64,000 nucleotides of DNA from CBDFKS01 sp965248905 (GTDB lineage: Bacteria; Chloroflexota; Dehalococcoidia; Lucifugimonadales; JAGWBF01): NCBI GenBank assembly GCA_965248905.1, contig CBDFKS010000005.1, positions 237,920 through 301,919 of the forward strand, given 5' to 3'. The position numbers were made by a program, and so were the translations under genes. This document shows, piece by piece, positions 8,511 to 16,583 of the stretch; within the stretch, counting starts at the first letter, position 1; each line of letters starts with the position of its first letter. A model generated the notes under the pieces. The model made no database searches, was not told the DNA's origin, and saw nothing but the letters and a program-made list of their open reading frames with translations.

Positions 8511-9251
8511 CTAGTCCTGGGGCTCAGGCATAAACTCCAGAAGTCTCCCGGCGCCCTGTATGGACTGAGTTATGCCAGCCTTCCGAAAGGTACGCCAGGC
8601 GGTGGCCTGCACCGCTGTTACCACCGGTTTGCCCAGACGCTGCTCAAGCTCGGCGGCGGCCTCCATGGCTCGCCAGGCGGTGCAGGGGCAAAACAGGGCG
8701 TCGGCCTCGGGACGGCACACCTTGGTGGCAAACTCCAGAATCACCTCGGGGTCCTGGTCGTTGATGCCCTGGGCCCCGGCCTGTGCGGCCCACGGCTCCG
8801 CCTCCACGTTGAGCACGTCGAACCCTTGGGCTTCGAAGTACTCGCGCAGTCGATCATTGTTCCAGTCTGGGTACGGAGATGCCACGGAGATCTTCTTGGC
8901 CCCGAAATAGTTTAGCGCCTGGGCCACGGACGGACTGGTAGCTACCGCTGGCACCCCCGCTGCTGTGGCCATGATTTGCTCCATTTGACCGCTCCACTCG
9001 ATGCCCCGATAGAAGCTATTTGTAGTTCCCACCATGGTCACCACGTCTATCTTGGCCTGGCGGAGGTATCGACCGCCCTGCTCCAGTTGGGAGTTCATCT
9101 CGTCCATCCCGTCCTTACCAATAGCCTCGTTGGTCAGCCACAGGCGTTGGCTGTGAATGGACGTTCCGGGTGGTGCTATCCGATGGAAGTCGGGCTCCAC
9201 AGTGGTGTTGGTCGCGGGGACCATAACTCCTATACGTTTGCGGATAGCCAT
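8511..9251 (-). CDS. Asp/Glu racemase superfamily protein, arylmalonate-decarboxylase/maleate-isomerase-like
   Basis: A 246-residue protein of the Asp/Glu racemase superfamily. The start MAIRKRIGVMVPATNTTVEPDF is typical of the maleate isomerase/AMDase branch. Two-cysteine racemases and isomerases need one Cys in each half. Here the first half has G75-T76-T77-N78-S-F-Y-R-G with no cysteine, while the second half has C188-P-C190. That one-sided pattern matches arylmalonate decarboxylase (Gly in the first loop, a single catalytic Cys in the second), so a decarboxylase or lyase acting on a malonate-like acid is the better guess than a racemase. The gene is a single unit; its ribosome binding site is AGGAGG. 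Confidence 0.75.
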   Translation of the reverse strand: MAIRKRIGVMVPATNTTVEPDFHRIAPPGTSIHSQRLWLTNEAIGKDGMDEMNSQLEQGGRYLRQAKIDVVTMVGTTNSFYRGIEWSGQMEQIMATAAGVPAVATSPSVAQALNYFGAKKISVASPYPDWNNDRLREYFEAQGFDVLNVEAEPWAAQAGAQGINDQDPEVILEFATKVCRPEADALFCPCTAWRAMEAAAELEQRLGKPVVTAVQATAWRTFRKAGITQSIQGAGRLLEFMPEPQD

Positions 9252-9390
9252 CTCATACCTCCTTGGGTGCGGATTTTGGGTAGTATAACATGTGGATGGG
9301 TGGGACCTATCTACCTTAGCGGGATAATCGCGAGGCCCTTAACAAGAATCTCTCATACTGGTTGCCACCAGCACCACCAAGGATTAAAAG

Positions 9391-9473
9391 GGGCCGGGGT
9401 GCCCTCACCCCGGCCCTTCGACAAGCTCTCAGGGCCACCCCTCTCCCAGCGGGAGAGGGGCTGGGGGTGAGGG
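9391..9473. repeat. C/G-rich double-hairpin interspersed repeat, copy 1
   Basis: Two adjacent hairpins: GGGCCGGGG/CCCCGGCCC (9391-9399, 9408-9416) and CCCCTCTCCC/GGGAGAGGGG (9438-9447, 9451-9460). An outer pair CCCTCACCCC (9402-9411) and GGGGTGAGGG (9464-9473) could form an alternative long stem. Related structures occur at 26975, 42436 and 54853. It lies in the 383-bp gap 9252-9634, which otherwise shows no gene. Confidence 0.75.
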
Positions 9474-9634
9474 CCACTTTCGTAGAACACCTTTTCTTGA
9501 CGGTCTGAAGGGATTATGTTTTACTTTAGCTACATCAGACCAGCGGATGTCATCAAGCTGCTTCTATGAACCCCGTGTGTGGATTAGGGTTCAGTAGGTA
9601 GCTTTTATTTTCTACCGGCGTTTGGAGGTGTTTC

Positions 9635-10702
9635 GTGCATTTGGGCCTGGTCATGGAATGCGATTACAGGGAGGGTGCTACCCAGCGCGAAGCCTTCGAT
9701 GAAGTGTTCGCACAGATTGATATTGCCGAGTCCATGGGCATAGATGGTGTCTGGCTGGCGGAGAGGCATTTCGCATCTCCCAACAGCCAGGCCGCCATAC
9801 CTTCCATAGCATCCGCGCCTCTGATCTTGGCCAGTGCCATCGCAGCACGGACCAAACGTCTTCGGATAGGTATCGCAGTCAATGTGTTACCGCTGAGCAA
9901 CCCTGTCCGTTTGGCTGAGGAAGCCGCTACTGTAGATAACATCAGTCACGGTCGCCTGGATTTTGGAGTGGGTCGTAGCGCCTTCGCCAGAGCCTACGAG
10001 GGCTTTGGCGTCCCCTACGAGCAGAGCAGAGAACGATTCCAGGAGTGCCTGGATATCGTTATTAGCGCCTGGACCAACGAAAGGTTTTCATATGAGGGGA
10101 AATACCATAAATTCGACAATGTGGGCGTAGTGCCCAAACCCTATCAAAAACCCCATCCCCCCATACGTATAGCCGCCGCCAGCCCAGGTACCTTCCCTCA
10201 CTTGGGCAGCATCGGGTATCCGATATTCATTGGTTTACGAGACCTGACGCTGTCTGAGCTGGCTCAGCAGGTAGGTACCTATCGCCGGGCGTGGCGAGAG
10301 GCGGGTCATCCAGGTAATGGCGACGTGCTGCTGAGGATGCCGGTTTATGTATCTAACAGTAACGAGCTCGCCTACTCGGAGCCCAAAGAGAGCACCATGT
10401 CCCTATTTCGCCGTCTCGCGCAGACCTATATTCGGTCTTCCGAAGGTGCAACCGACGACGCAGCCAGGGAGCGAGCCGAGCGAGGACAGCGCCTGTACGA
10501 AGCTAGCTACGATGATCTGCTGCGGGATAGATTGGCTCACGGCACGCCCGAAGCTGTCATGGAACAAATCCGTCATATACAAGATGAGCTGCAGTTATCG
10601 GGCCTCATAGCCGAAATGAACACAGGTGGAACAATTCCTAGAGAGAAGGTCTTGGACTCCCTTACCCTCTTTGCCGAAAAGGTAGTGCCAGCCTTCAGAT
10701 AA
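9635..10702 (+). CDS. LLM-class flavin-dependent oxidoreductase
   Basis: A 355-residue luciferase-like protein starting at GTG 9635 after GGAGG. Key segments are DGVWLAERHF, the LRIGIAVNVLPLSNP strand, VDNISHGRLDFGVGRS and KPYQKPHPPIRIAA. It is more distant from the 5967/7262 pair than these are from each other. It appears to head a cistron with the MFS transporter that starts 15 bases after its stop, followed by the GrdB-like selenoprotein and kinase genes. Co-transcription with an exporter suggests handling of a small organic compound, but the substrate is unknown. Confidence 0.85.
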   Translation: MHLGLVMECDYREGATQREAFDEVFAQIDIAESMGIDGVWLAERHFASPNSQAAIPSIASAPLILASAIAARTKRLRIGIAVNVLPLSNPVRLAEEAATVDNISHGRLDFGVGRSAFARAYEGFGVPYEQSRERFQECLDIVISAWTNERFSYEGKYHKFDNVGVVPKPYQKPHPPIRIAAASPGTFPHLGSIGYPIFIGLRDLTLSELAQQVGTYRRAWREAGHPGNGDVLLRMPVYVSNSNELAYSEPKESTMSLFRRLAQTYIRSSEGATDDAARERAERGQRLYEASYDDLLRDRLAHGTPEAVMEQIRHIQDELQLSGLIAEMNTGGTIPREKVLDSLTLFAEKVVPAFR

Positions 10703-10717
10703 AAGCAGGTCATCCCG

Positions 10718-12217
10718 TTGCGATCAGCTCTACTCCGCAGCCCCAGCTACAAGTGGTGGGCATTCCTGGCCGTTGGCGTCGGCACCTTTACGTCGGTTGT
10801 AGACCACGGTACGGTCATCGTTGCCATGCCCACCATTGCCGACCATTTCCAAACTGATCTCCCCACCGTTCAATGGGTATTGGTTGGTTACGCCCTTACG
10901 ATAAGCGCCTTGCTTATGCCCATGGGTCGCCTATCGGACATAGTAGGCCGTAAGCAAGTCTACATCGCAGGCTTCGTCATATTCGTCATTGGAGCTGCCG
11001 TTGCCGGCTCCTCTGGGAACATAAAAATCTTGGTCCTTGCAAGGGTCCTCCAAGGATGTGGCGCCGCCATGACTCAGAGCACCGCGATGGCCATGTTGGT
11101 CTCCATATTCCCCGCCGCAGAGCGAGGAAAGGCGCTGGGCACTCACCTGAGTGTCGTCGGAGTCGGAGCCGTGGCGGGCCCCGCGATGGGCGGACTGCTG
11201 GTTAGCCTGGATTGGAGCTGGGTCTTTTTCATCAACATCCCGGTGGGGCTCGTGGCCATCGTTACCGCTTTGATAATTCTGGACAACCGCCTGTTCCCTC
11301 GGCCCAGCCAGCGTCCCAAATTTGACTGGCTGGGCGCGGCACTGTCCGTGGGGGCCCTGATAGCCCTCCTCATGGCAATCACTAGCGGCCCTCGCATAGG
11401 ATGGGAATCCCCCGCCATCTCAGCCGCCGCAGTCGCGTTCGTGGCTCTACTGGCAGCCTTTATCTGGTGGGAGCTGAGGACCCCTTCACCGATGCTGGAC
11501 GTGAGACTATTTCGGCAACGGCTGTTTGCCTTGGGTGTCACGGCAAGTTTCATCTCCTTCCTGGGAAGCACCGTGATCATGTTTCTTATGCCCTTCTACA
11601 TCCAGTCCGTGCGGGGATACAGCCCAAGCCAGCTTGGGTTGATCATGGTGCCCAATGCCCTTGCTATGATAGTTGTGGGACCTCTCAGCGGACGGCTTTC
11701 GGACCGTTTTGGATGGAGAAAGTTTGCGATAGGAGGTCTGATAATATCCACGACAGGTCTGTTCCTCCTTTCCCGAATCACCGAGACAACCCCTCTGGCT
11801 TATGTAATGGGAGCAATGATACTTCAGAGCGCCGGCCTGGGCATCTTTAATTCGCCCAATAACAGCGCTATCCTAAGCACTGTAGACCAATCCAGATTTG
11901 GCGTCGTATCGGCCTTAGTTCAGCTTGTACGAAACTCCGCCAACGTGACCAGCATTGCAGTGACCACGGCCATCGTCACGGCGACTATGGCTTCCATGGG
12001 ATATCAGCCTTCACTGGATGCGGTCTCCGAGGTTGGAAGCGAAGGAGTATTGGGGGCCTTTACATCAGGTCTGCGTACGGCCTACTGGGTTATGGGAGGA
12101 CTGGTGCTGGCGGCCGTCGGGTTATCTATTGTTATGAGTCGACAGACAAAAGAAAGACCTACTGAAAAGATCGCTGAGCCCCACGGGACCAGTCCCCACA
12201 GCGCTGGCGACAATTGA
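10718..12217 (+). CDS. MFS transporter, DHA2 (14-TM, EmrB/QacA-like) family
   Basis: A 499-residue membrane protein with a run of hydrophobic helices over residues ~15-475. MFS motif A is present as GRLSDIVGRKQ near residue 70 and degenerate again as GRLSDRFGWRK near residue 330. The antiporter motif C-like segment GVGAVAGPAMGG is in helix 5. This is the DHA2 drug:proton antiporter layout, acting at the cytoplasmic membrane. The TTG start at 10718 follows AGCAGG and lies 15 bases after the upstream oxidoreductase stop. The C-terminal tail is short, polar and cytoplasmic. Export of a hydrophobic metabolite or drug is inferred from family only. Confidence 0.85.
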   Translation: MRSALLRSPSYKWWAFLAVGVGTFTSVVDHGTVIVAMPTIADHFQTDLPTVQWVLVGYALTISALLMPMGRLSDIVGRKQVYIAGFVIFVIGAAVAGSSGNIKILVLARVLQGCGAAMTQSTAMAMLVSIFPAAERGKALGTHLSVVGVGAVAGPAMGGLLVSLDWSWVFFINIPVGLVAIVTALIILDNRLFPRPSQRPKFDWLGAALSVGALIALLMAITSGPRIGWESPAISAAAVAFVALLAAFIWWELRTPSPMLDVRLFRQRLFALGVTASFISFLGSTVIMFLMPFYIQSVRGYSPSQLGLIMVPNALAMIVVGPLSGRLSDRFGWRKFAIGGLIISTTGLFLLSRITETTPLAYVMGAMILQSAGLGIFNSPNNSAILSTVDQSRFGVVSALVQLVRNSANVTSIAVTTAIVTATMASMGYQPSLDAVSEVGSEGVLGAFTSGLRTAYWVMGGLVLAAVGLSIVMSRQTKERPTEKIAEPHGTSPHSAGDN

Positions 12218-12251
12218 GTGAACTTGATCTACAGGGAAAGGATGTCCGGCC

Positions 12252-13067
12252 ATGGCTCCCATAGAATACATACCACGCACTCGGGAGATGTATGCTGATT
12301 ATTCTCCCTATCGCTGGGTGGTGAATGAAGATGTGCCATGGACCCCTCTTACCAAGCCTCTTAATCAGTGCAGCGTAGCCCTGTTAGGCTCGGGGGGCGT
12401 TCACCACAAAGACCAAAAGCCTTTTCACTCCAAAGACGATACTTCCTACAGGGAGATATCCAAAGATGTGGCGATAGATGAGTTGCTTGTCTCCCATTTC
12501 GGCTATCGCACCGAGGACGCAAAACGCGACCCTAACTGTGTGTTCCCGATTGAACGGATGAGGGAGCTAGAGGTCGATGGGACCATTGGTGAGCTGTCCG
12601 ATCCTGCTTACTCTGTTATGGGAGGGATATACTCCGCCCGCCGGCTCAAGGAGGAGTTGGCTCCACGCATACTGGAAAAGCTGGTAGAGCGCCAAGTAGA
12701 CGTGCTTTATCTGGTGCCCGCCTGACCGGTGTGTCATCAGTCCGTGGGACTGATCGCCAGGATCGTGGAAACAGCAGGCATACCTACAATAGCGATGACC
12801 TCCGCTCTGGACATCACCCAAGCCGTCAAACCGCCGAGATCGGTTTTCGTTAACTTCCCTCTGGGGCATCAGACCGGGAAGCCTCATGAACCCGACTTAC
12901 AACGCAGTATTGTTCGAGACTCACTGAGAGCTATGGAGACCATAGAACGTCCAGGCGCGATAATTACCCTCCCTTACGTCTGGGATGAAAATGATGATAG
13001 CTGGGAGGATCGAGAGTACCGGCCTGGCTACCTGAGAGCCTATACCCGGAGCGGCTCTCCTCCATAG
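12252..13067 (+). CDS. GrdB/PrdB-like reductase, predicted selenoprotein with UGA-encoded Sec158
   Basis: Two abutting same-frame ORFs are one 271-residue protein if the TGA at 12723-12725 is read as selenocysteine. The sequence across it is V-P-A-U-P-V-C-H-Q-S-V-G-L-I, giving a U158-x-x-C161 redox pair. This is where GrdB of glycine/betaine/sarcosine reductase carries Sec (T-S-T-U-G-T-C). Homology continues on both sides: LLGSGGVHHKDQKPF before, GIPTIAMTSALDIT and VFVNFPLGHQTGKP after. A SECIS-like hairpin starts two bases after the UGA, and SelB is encoded at 43844-45709. The protein is probably a thiol/selenol reductase acting on a C-N or similar bond. The rest of the Grd complex is absent, so its substrate is unknown. 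The alternative, a nonsense mutation, is unlikely given the position. Confidence 0.85.
12728..12758 (+). promoter_or_regulatory. Candidate bacterial SECIS element
   Basis: Immediately after the UGA (12723-12725) the mRNA can form a lower stem GGUG/CGCC (12728-12731, 12755-12758, one G-U pair). Next come a 4-base 5' bulge UGUC and a perfect 8-bp upper stem AUCAGUCC/GGACUGAU (12736-12743, 12747-12754). The apical loop is GUG (12744-12746). It lies 18 bases from the UGA and begins with G, which fits the bacterial SECIS rules known to me (loop 16-37 nt from UGA, G in its first two positions). Confidence 0.7.
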
Positions 13068-13072
13068 ATACC

Positions 13073-14023
13073 ATGACCGAGGCCGTCACGTATACTCAAC
13101 AAGAGCTGGAGGATCTCCGGCTGGCCATCTCTGGAACCAGGGGGTCGGACAAGGCGAAGGACTCCGGGTCCTCGGATGATGGTCACACCACTGGCCAGCT
13201 CCCAGCTTACCTGCTTCTGTTTCAAGAGGTTGTTGCTGCTAAACCTAAGCTATACCAAAAGCTGCTCCTGGACCCGCTTCTCAAGACTTACTCGATGTAC
13301 GGCTTTTTCCCTGCTATCTATGATCTGCTCTATCTAGAAAACCGATCAGTAGGGATCACCTTCAGCGGCCGAACACGTGGCCGCGTGGCTATTCTCAGAT
13401 TTGAAGACCGAGGGTTGGTGGTGAAACCGACCCAAAGCGATCGCGAAGCTGAGATAGCTAACGTCGCGGGCGAGCTTGGAGTCGGCCCTCGCCAGTACCC
13501 TTCACTGCCCGGGTTTATTACGGAAGAGCTTCTGACGGGTAGGTTCTTTACAGAGCTGTCCGAAGAGGAGGTAAGCGAAGATGCGATGTTCGCGCTGGGG
13601 AAAGAGCTCGGCCGAATATTAAGCCGCCTGCACAGCGAGGGCATATACTACAATGACGCAACCCTCTCAGACCCTTCAGGCAGGTCTCATCTCATAGTAA
13701 ATCCCGATGGCTCATGCCGACTCATCGATTTCGGTGTATCGCTGCTCCTAGACCAGCATCCCAGCTTCACACGAGAAGAAGTGTACAACTTCGTCAGGAC
13801 TCTCCCTATGTATCGGGTCTTTGCGGGTATGGGAATACGCGGTGAACAGCTTGACGAGTTCCTGGAAGAGTACAAGCTCCGGCTGGCTAATGCATCCAAA
13901 AAGGAGATAATGTCCCGAGATATCCAGTTTATAGAAGAAGGGCTGAGCATGGCCTCCAAACGTATGGGTGGCCAGATCGTTCAGCCTTTCTTTAATGGTT
14001 TCAGGCAGTCCTATGGTGTCTGA
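13073..14023 (+). CDS. Bud32/RIO-like protein kinase-fold protein
   Basis: A 316-residue protein starting five bases after the selenoprotein stop, so probably translated from the same mRNA. Residues ~95-250 look like a small lipopolysaccharide-kinase/Bud32-type fold. There is a VVKP lysine (K118) and a glutamate-rich helix with E126. The catalytic loop HSEGIYYNDATLSD places D195 where HGDLT is usual, and I-D-F-G gives D219 for metal binding. The HxD-type histidine is replaced by tyrosine-asparagine. The first ~90 residues are family-specific and lack a recognised domain. The kinase fold is inferred from these spaced motifs; the substrate is unknown, and the pairing with a GrdB-like protein is unexplained. 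Confidence 0.6.
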   Translation: MTEAVTYTQQELEDLRLAISGTRGSDKAKDSGSSDDGHTTGQLPAYLLLFQEVVAAKPKLYQKLLLDPLLKTYSMYGFFPAIYDLLYLENRSVGITFSGRTRGRVAILRFEDRGLVVKPTQSDREAEIANVAGELGVGPRQYPSLPGFITEELLTGRFFTELSEEEVSEDAMFALGKELGRILSRLHSEGIYYNDATLSDPSGRSHLIVNPDGSCRLIDFGVSLLLDQHPSFTREEVYNFVRTLPMYRVFAGMGIRGEQLDEFLEEYKLRLANASKKEIMSRDIQFIEEGLSMASKRMGGQIVQPFFNGFRQSYGV

Positions 14024-14034
14024 TTAATAGGGCC

Positions 14035-15156
14035 CTAGCTGAAGTGGTACATCTTCGCGGCATTGCCACAGACAATCTTGGCCTTTTCTTCCTCGGTACA
14101 GTCCGCCAGGATTTCATCTATGATCTGTCGGCTTCGAGGAAAGGTCGACTCTATGTGGGGATAGTCTGAGCCCCACATGAGGTTATCCACACCGATTATA
14201 TCCCGCATCTGGACACCGAGGGCATCTTCCTGGAAGCCCACGAACACCTGGCGGTGGAAGTAGTCGCTGGGGAGCATGTCCTCCTTGAATCTGTAGGGGA
14301 CGAACTCTTGAGCCCGCTGGGTGTATGTGTAGTCGATCCTATCCAGGAAGTAGGGGATCCATGCCACGTCCAGCTCTACTGAACCGATCTTGAGGTTTGG
14401 ATGGCGCTCCATGACGCCGCTGAAGATCATGTCGGCTATGGACATCTGGACCCAGTGGGCTTGAGTGGCCAGAAAAGCCCCGGTGGCCGTTGCGATGTTT
14501 TGCAGCTCCTGTCCAATAGCAGGGCGGTTGGTAGACACATGGAGGTGTAATGGCATGCCCAGGTCCTCGGCGGCAGACCATAGGGGCTCGTATTCAGGAG
14601 ACAGATATCGATGCCCTTCTGGTGGCTGTAGGGGGATCATAGCGCCCACAAGACCTCGGTTTGCGCAGCGTTCCAGCTCCTTGACACCTACTTGGACATC
14701 GTCTGTATTCAGTAAGCATACGCCTTTAAGCCGGTTGGGATAGGGCTGGCAGAACTCTGTGATCCAGTCGTTGTACACGCGGAAAATGACCGACAGAAGG
14801 TTACTGTCCCCCACCACGTTGTACATAAAAAATGCGATGGTGGGGAATACCACGCCGGCATCGATGCCGTCCAGGTCCATATCCTTGATATGCTCCTCTG
14901 GGATCCAGCCTCCCGGGCGCACATCCTCGGCAAGGCCAGAGAGGGATATCTTATCCGGGTCCTCGAACCTGACGCCCGTCAGGGCCCCGACGCCCAGCCC
15001 CAGCACCTTGTTGCCATCACAGAACCACCAGTCGCCGTCTTCCAGTCGCACCACATGAGGCACCCGGTCTCGGTATTTCGCTTCCACTCTGCTGGTCCAG
15101 AAATCCGGCGGCTCGAAGACATGGCTGTCGGAGGATATCACCCTGTAATCACCCAT
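14035..15156 (-). CDS. ACMSD-type amidohydrolase family protein (copy A)
   Basis: A 373-residue metal-dependent hydrolase or decarboxylase of the amidohydrolase-2 (ACMSD) family. Metal-site features are the N-terminal SSDSHVFEPPDFW (D-x-H), a central H in LHLHVSTNRP, a second H in TQAHW and the late aspartate in WGSDYPH. Relatives include 2-amino-3-carboxymuconate-6-semialdehyde decarboxylase and gamma-resorcylate decarboxylase, which would suit aromatic-acid breakdown, but hydrolysis is equally possible. It is strongly similar over its whole length to the gene upstream at 15237, including an almost unchanged block from WIPYFLDR to DYFHRQ. It is convergent with the kinase-like gene, 12 bases apart. 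Confidence 0.85.
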   Translation of the reverse strand: MGDYRVISSDSHVFEPPDFWTSRVEAKYRDRVPHVVRLEDGDWWFCDGNKVLGLGVGALTGVRFEDPDKISLSGLAEDVRPGGWIPEEHIKDMDLDGIDAGVVFPTIAFFMYNVVGDSNLLSVIFRVYNDWITEFCQPYPNRLKGVCLLNTDDVQVGVKELERCANRGLVGAMIPLQPPEGHRYLSPEYEPLWSAAEDLGMPLHLHVSTNRPAIGQELQNIATATGAFLATQAHWVQMSIADMIFSGVMERHPNLKIGSVELDVAWIPYFLDRIDYTYTQRAQEFVPYRFKEDMLPSDYFHRQVFVGFQEDALGVQMRDIIGVDNLMWGSDYPHIESTFPRSRQIIDEILADCTEEEKAKIVCGNAAKMYHFS

Positions 15157-15182
15157 ACTGCACCTTCTTATTTCTAAAATAG

Positions 15183-15213
15183 ACGAGGCCAGACTATCCT
15201 AGTCTGGCCTCGT
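15183..15213 (-). terminator. Rho-independent terminator after amidohydrolase copy B
   Basis: A perfect 14-bp stem, ACGAGGCCAGACTA (15183-15196) and TAGTCTGGCCTCGT (15200-15213), has a 3-base loop. On the minus strand it is followed by CTATTTTAG. It would end the transcript of the gene at 15237-16361 before the next gene, so copy A needs some readthrough or its own promoter. Confidence 0.8.
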
Positions 15214-15236
15214 TTCTAATTCAGATTAGGCTGCTC

Positions 15237-16361
15237 TTAAACCTGGAAGTTGAACATTTTGGCCGCGTTACGGCAGACAATTTTTTCCTTCTCTTCCTCC
15301 GTGCAGTCCACCAAGATGTCATCTATAATCTGGCGGCTTCGGGGGAAGGTGCCTTCTGGATGGGGGTAGTCAGAGCCCCACATCAGGTTGTCTATCCCGA
15401 TGATATCCCGCATCTGTACTCCCAGAGCGTCCTCCTGGAAACCCACGAACACCTGGCGATGGAAGTAGTCGCTGGGGAGCATATCTTCCTTGAATCTGTA
15501 GGGGACGAACTCCTGAGCCCGCTGAGTGTAGGTGTAATCAATGCGGTCCAGGAAGTAGGGAATCCATGCTACGTCCAACTCTACTGAGCCGATCTTTAGC
15601 TTTGGATGGCGCTCCATCACGCCGCTGAAGATCATGTCTGCGATGGACATCTGGGCCCAATGTGCCTGCGTGGCTATAAAGGCTGCTGTGGCCTCGTCGA
15701 TCTGCTGTAGCTCCTGGCCTACACCCGGCCGGTTTGTGGCCACGTGAAGGTTGAGGGGTATATTCAAATCTGCGGCAGCGGACCAAAGGGGCTCGTATTC
15801 GTCGGAGAGGTACCGATGCCCCTGGGGTGGCTGTAGGGGAATCATGCCGCCCACAAGGCCCAGTTTAGCGCAGCGTTCCAACTCTTTTACGCCCAGTGCC
15901 ACATCGTCCACGTTAATGAGAGCGACGCCCTTTAGCCGGTTGGGGAAGGGTTTGCAGAACTCGGATACCCAGTCGTTGTATACTCGGAATATTTCCGACA
16001 ATACGTCGCTATCGGGCACCACGTTGTACATCATGAAGCCTACGCTGGGGAACACCACACCTGCATAAACGCCGTCAAGCTCCATGTCTTTGATGTGCTC
16101 TTCGGGTATCCAGCCGCCGGGCCGAACGTTATCTACGCTGTCTCCCATTTTAATCTTTTCGGGCTCCTCGAATCTGAGGCCTGCCTGTGCTCCGAGGCCC
16201 ACGCCGGTTACCTTACGGCCACCGCAAATCCACCAGTCTCCATCCTCCAACGTGACCACGTGAGGGAGCTTATCTGTCATCTGTTTGTTCCCTCTGCTGG
16301 TCCAAAAATCCGGTGGCTCGAATATATGACTGTCAGAAGATATTACCTTGTAATCACCCAT
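15237..16361 (-). CDS. ACMSD-type amidohydrolase family protein (copy B)
   Basis: A 374-residue paralogue of the 14035 gene with the same metal-site residues: SSDSHIFEPPDFW, LNLHVATNRP, TQAHW and WGSDYPH. I start it at the ATG at 16361, which follows AGGAGG, rather than at an upstream ATG at 16415 that would add 18 residues not shared with copy A. Divergence between copies is concentrated in the first third and in the substrate-facing loops, while the central and C-terminal thirds are nearly unchanged. This suggests duplication followed by substrate divergence or partial gene conversion. It is driven by the strong promoter at 16474-16502. Confidence 0.85.
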   Translation of the reverse strand: MGDYKVISSDSHIFEPPDFWTSRGNKQMTDKLPHVVTLEDGDWWICGGRKVTGVGLGAQAGLRFEEPEKIKMGDSVDNVRPGGWIPEEHIKDMELDGVYAGVVFPSVGFMMYNVVPDSDVLSEIFRVYNDWVSEFCKPFPNRLKGVALINVDDVALGVKELERCAKLGLVGGMIPLQPPQGHRYLSDEYEPLWSAAADLNIPLNLHVATNRPGVGQELQQIDEATAAFIATQAHWAQMSIADMIFSGVMERHPKLKIGSVELDVAWIPYFLDRIDYTYTQRAQEFVPYRFKEDMLPSDYFHRQVFVGFQEDALGVQMRDIIGIDNLMWGSDYPHPEGTFPRSRQIIDDILVDCTEEEKEKIVCRNAAKMFNFQV

Positions 16362-16473
16362 TGATGTTCCTCCTGGATTTAGTTTTTTGGTCGTTCTTTG
16401 ACTACGATTACACACTAAGATGCTAGTTGCTTGACTATTAGCCGGACAACATCGCGGCCTAGTCTAATGGCTT

Positions 16474-16502
16474 ATTATATCGTTGCCAAGAACGACAGTC
16501 AA
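16474..16502 (-). promoter_or_regulatory. Near-consensus sigma-70 promoter for the amidohydrolases
   Basis: On the minus strand TTGACT (16502-16497), 17 bases, then TATAAT (16479-16474). This places transcription start about 105 bases before the ATG at 16361. No hairpin stands out in the leader. Confidence 0.75.
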
Positions 16503-16583
16503 TATGGACGAAAGACCTGACCTAAATCGCTGCATTAGCCACAATCTCGATGTTTAAATCTCCTGGCCTGTCTTATGGCAACG

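Noticed and set aside
9391..9473. CRISPR array interpretation of the C/G-rich repeats
   Set aside because: The repeats are isolated single units at distant loci with no regular spacers and no cas genes.
12252..12725. Treating the GrdB-like gene as two separate short proteins
   Set aside because: Homology is continuous across the TGA and the second part has no start or ribosome binding site of its own.
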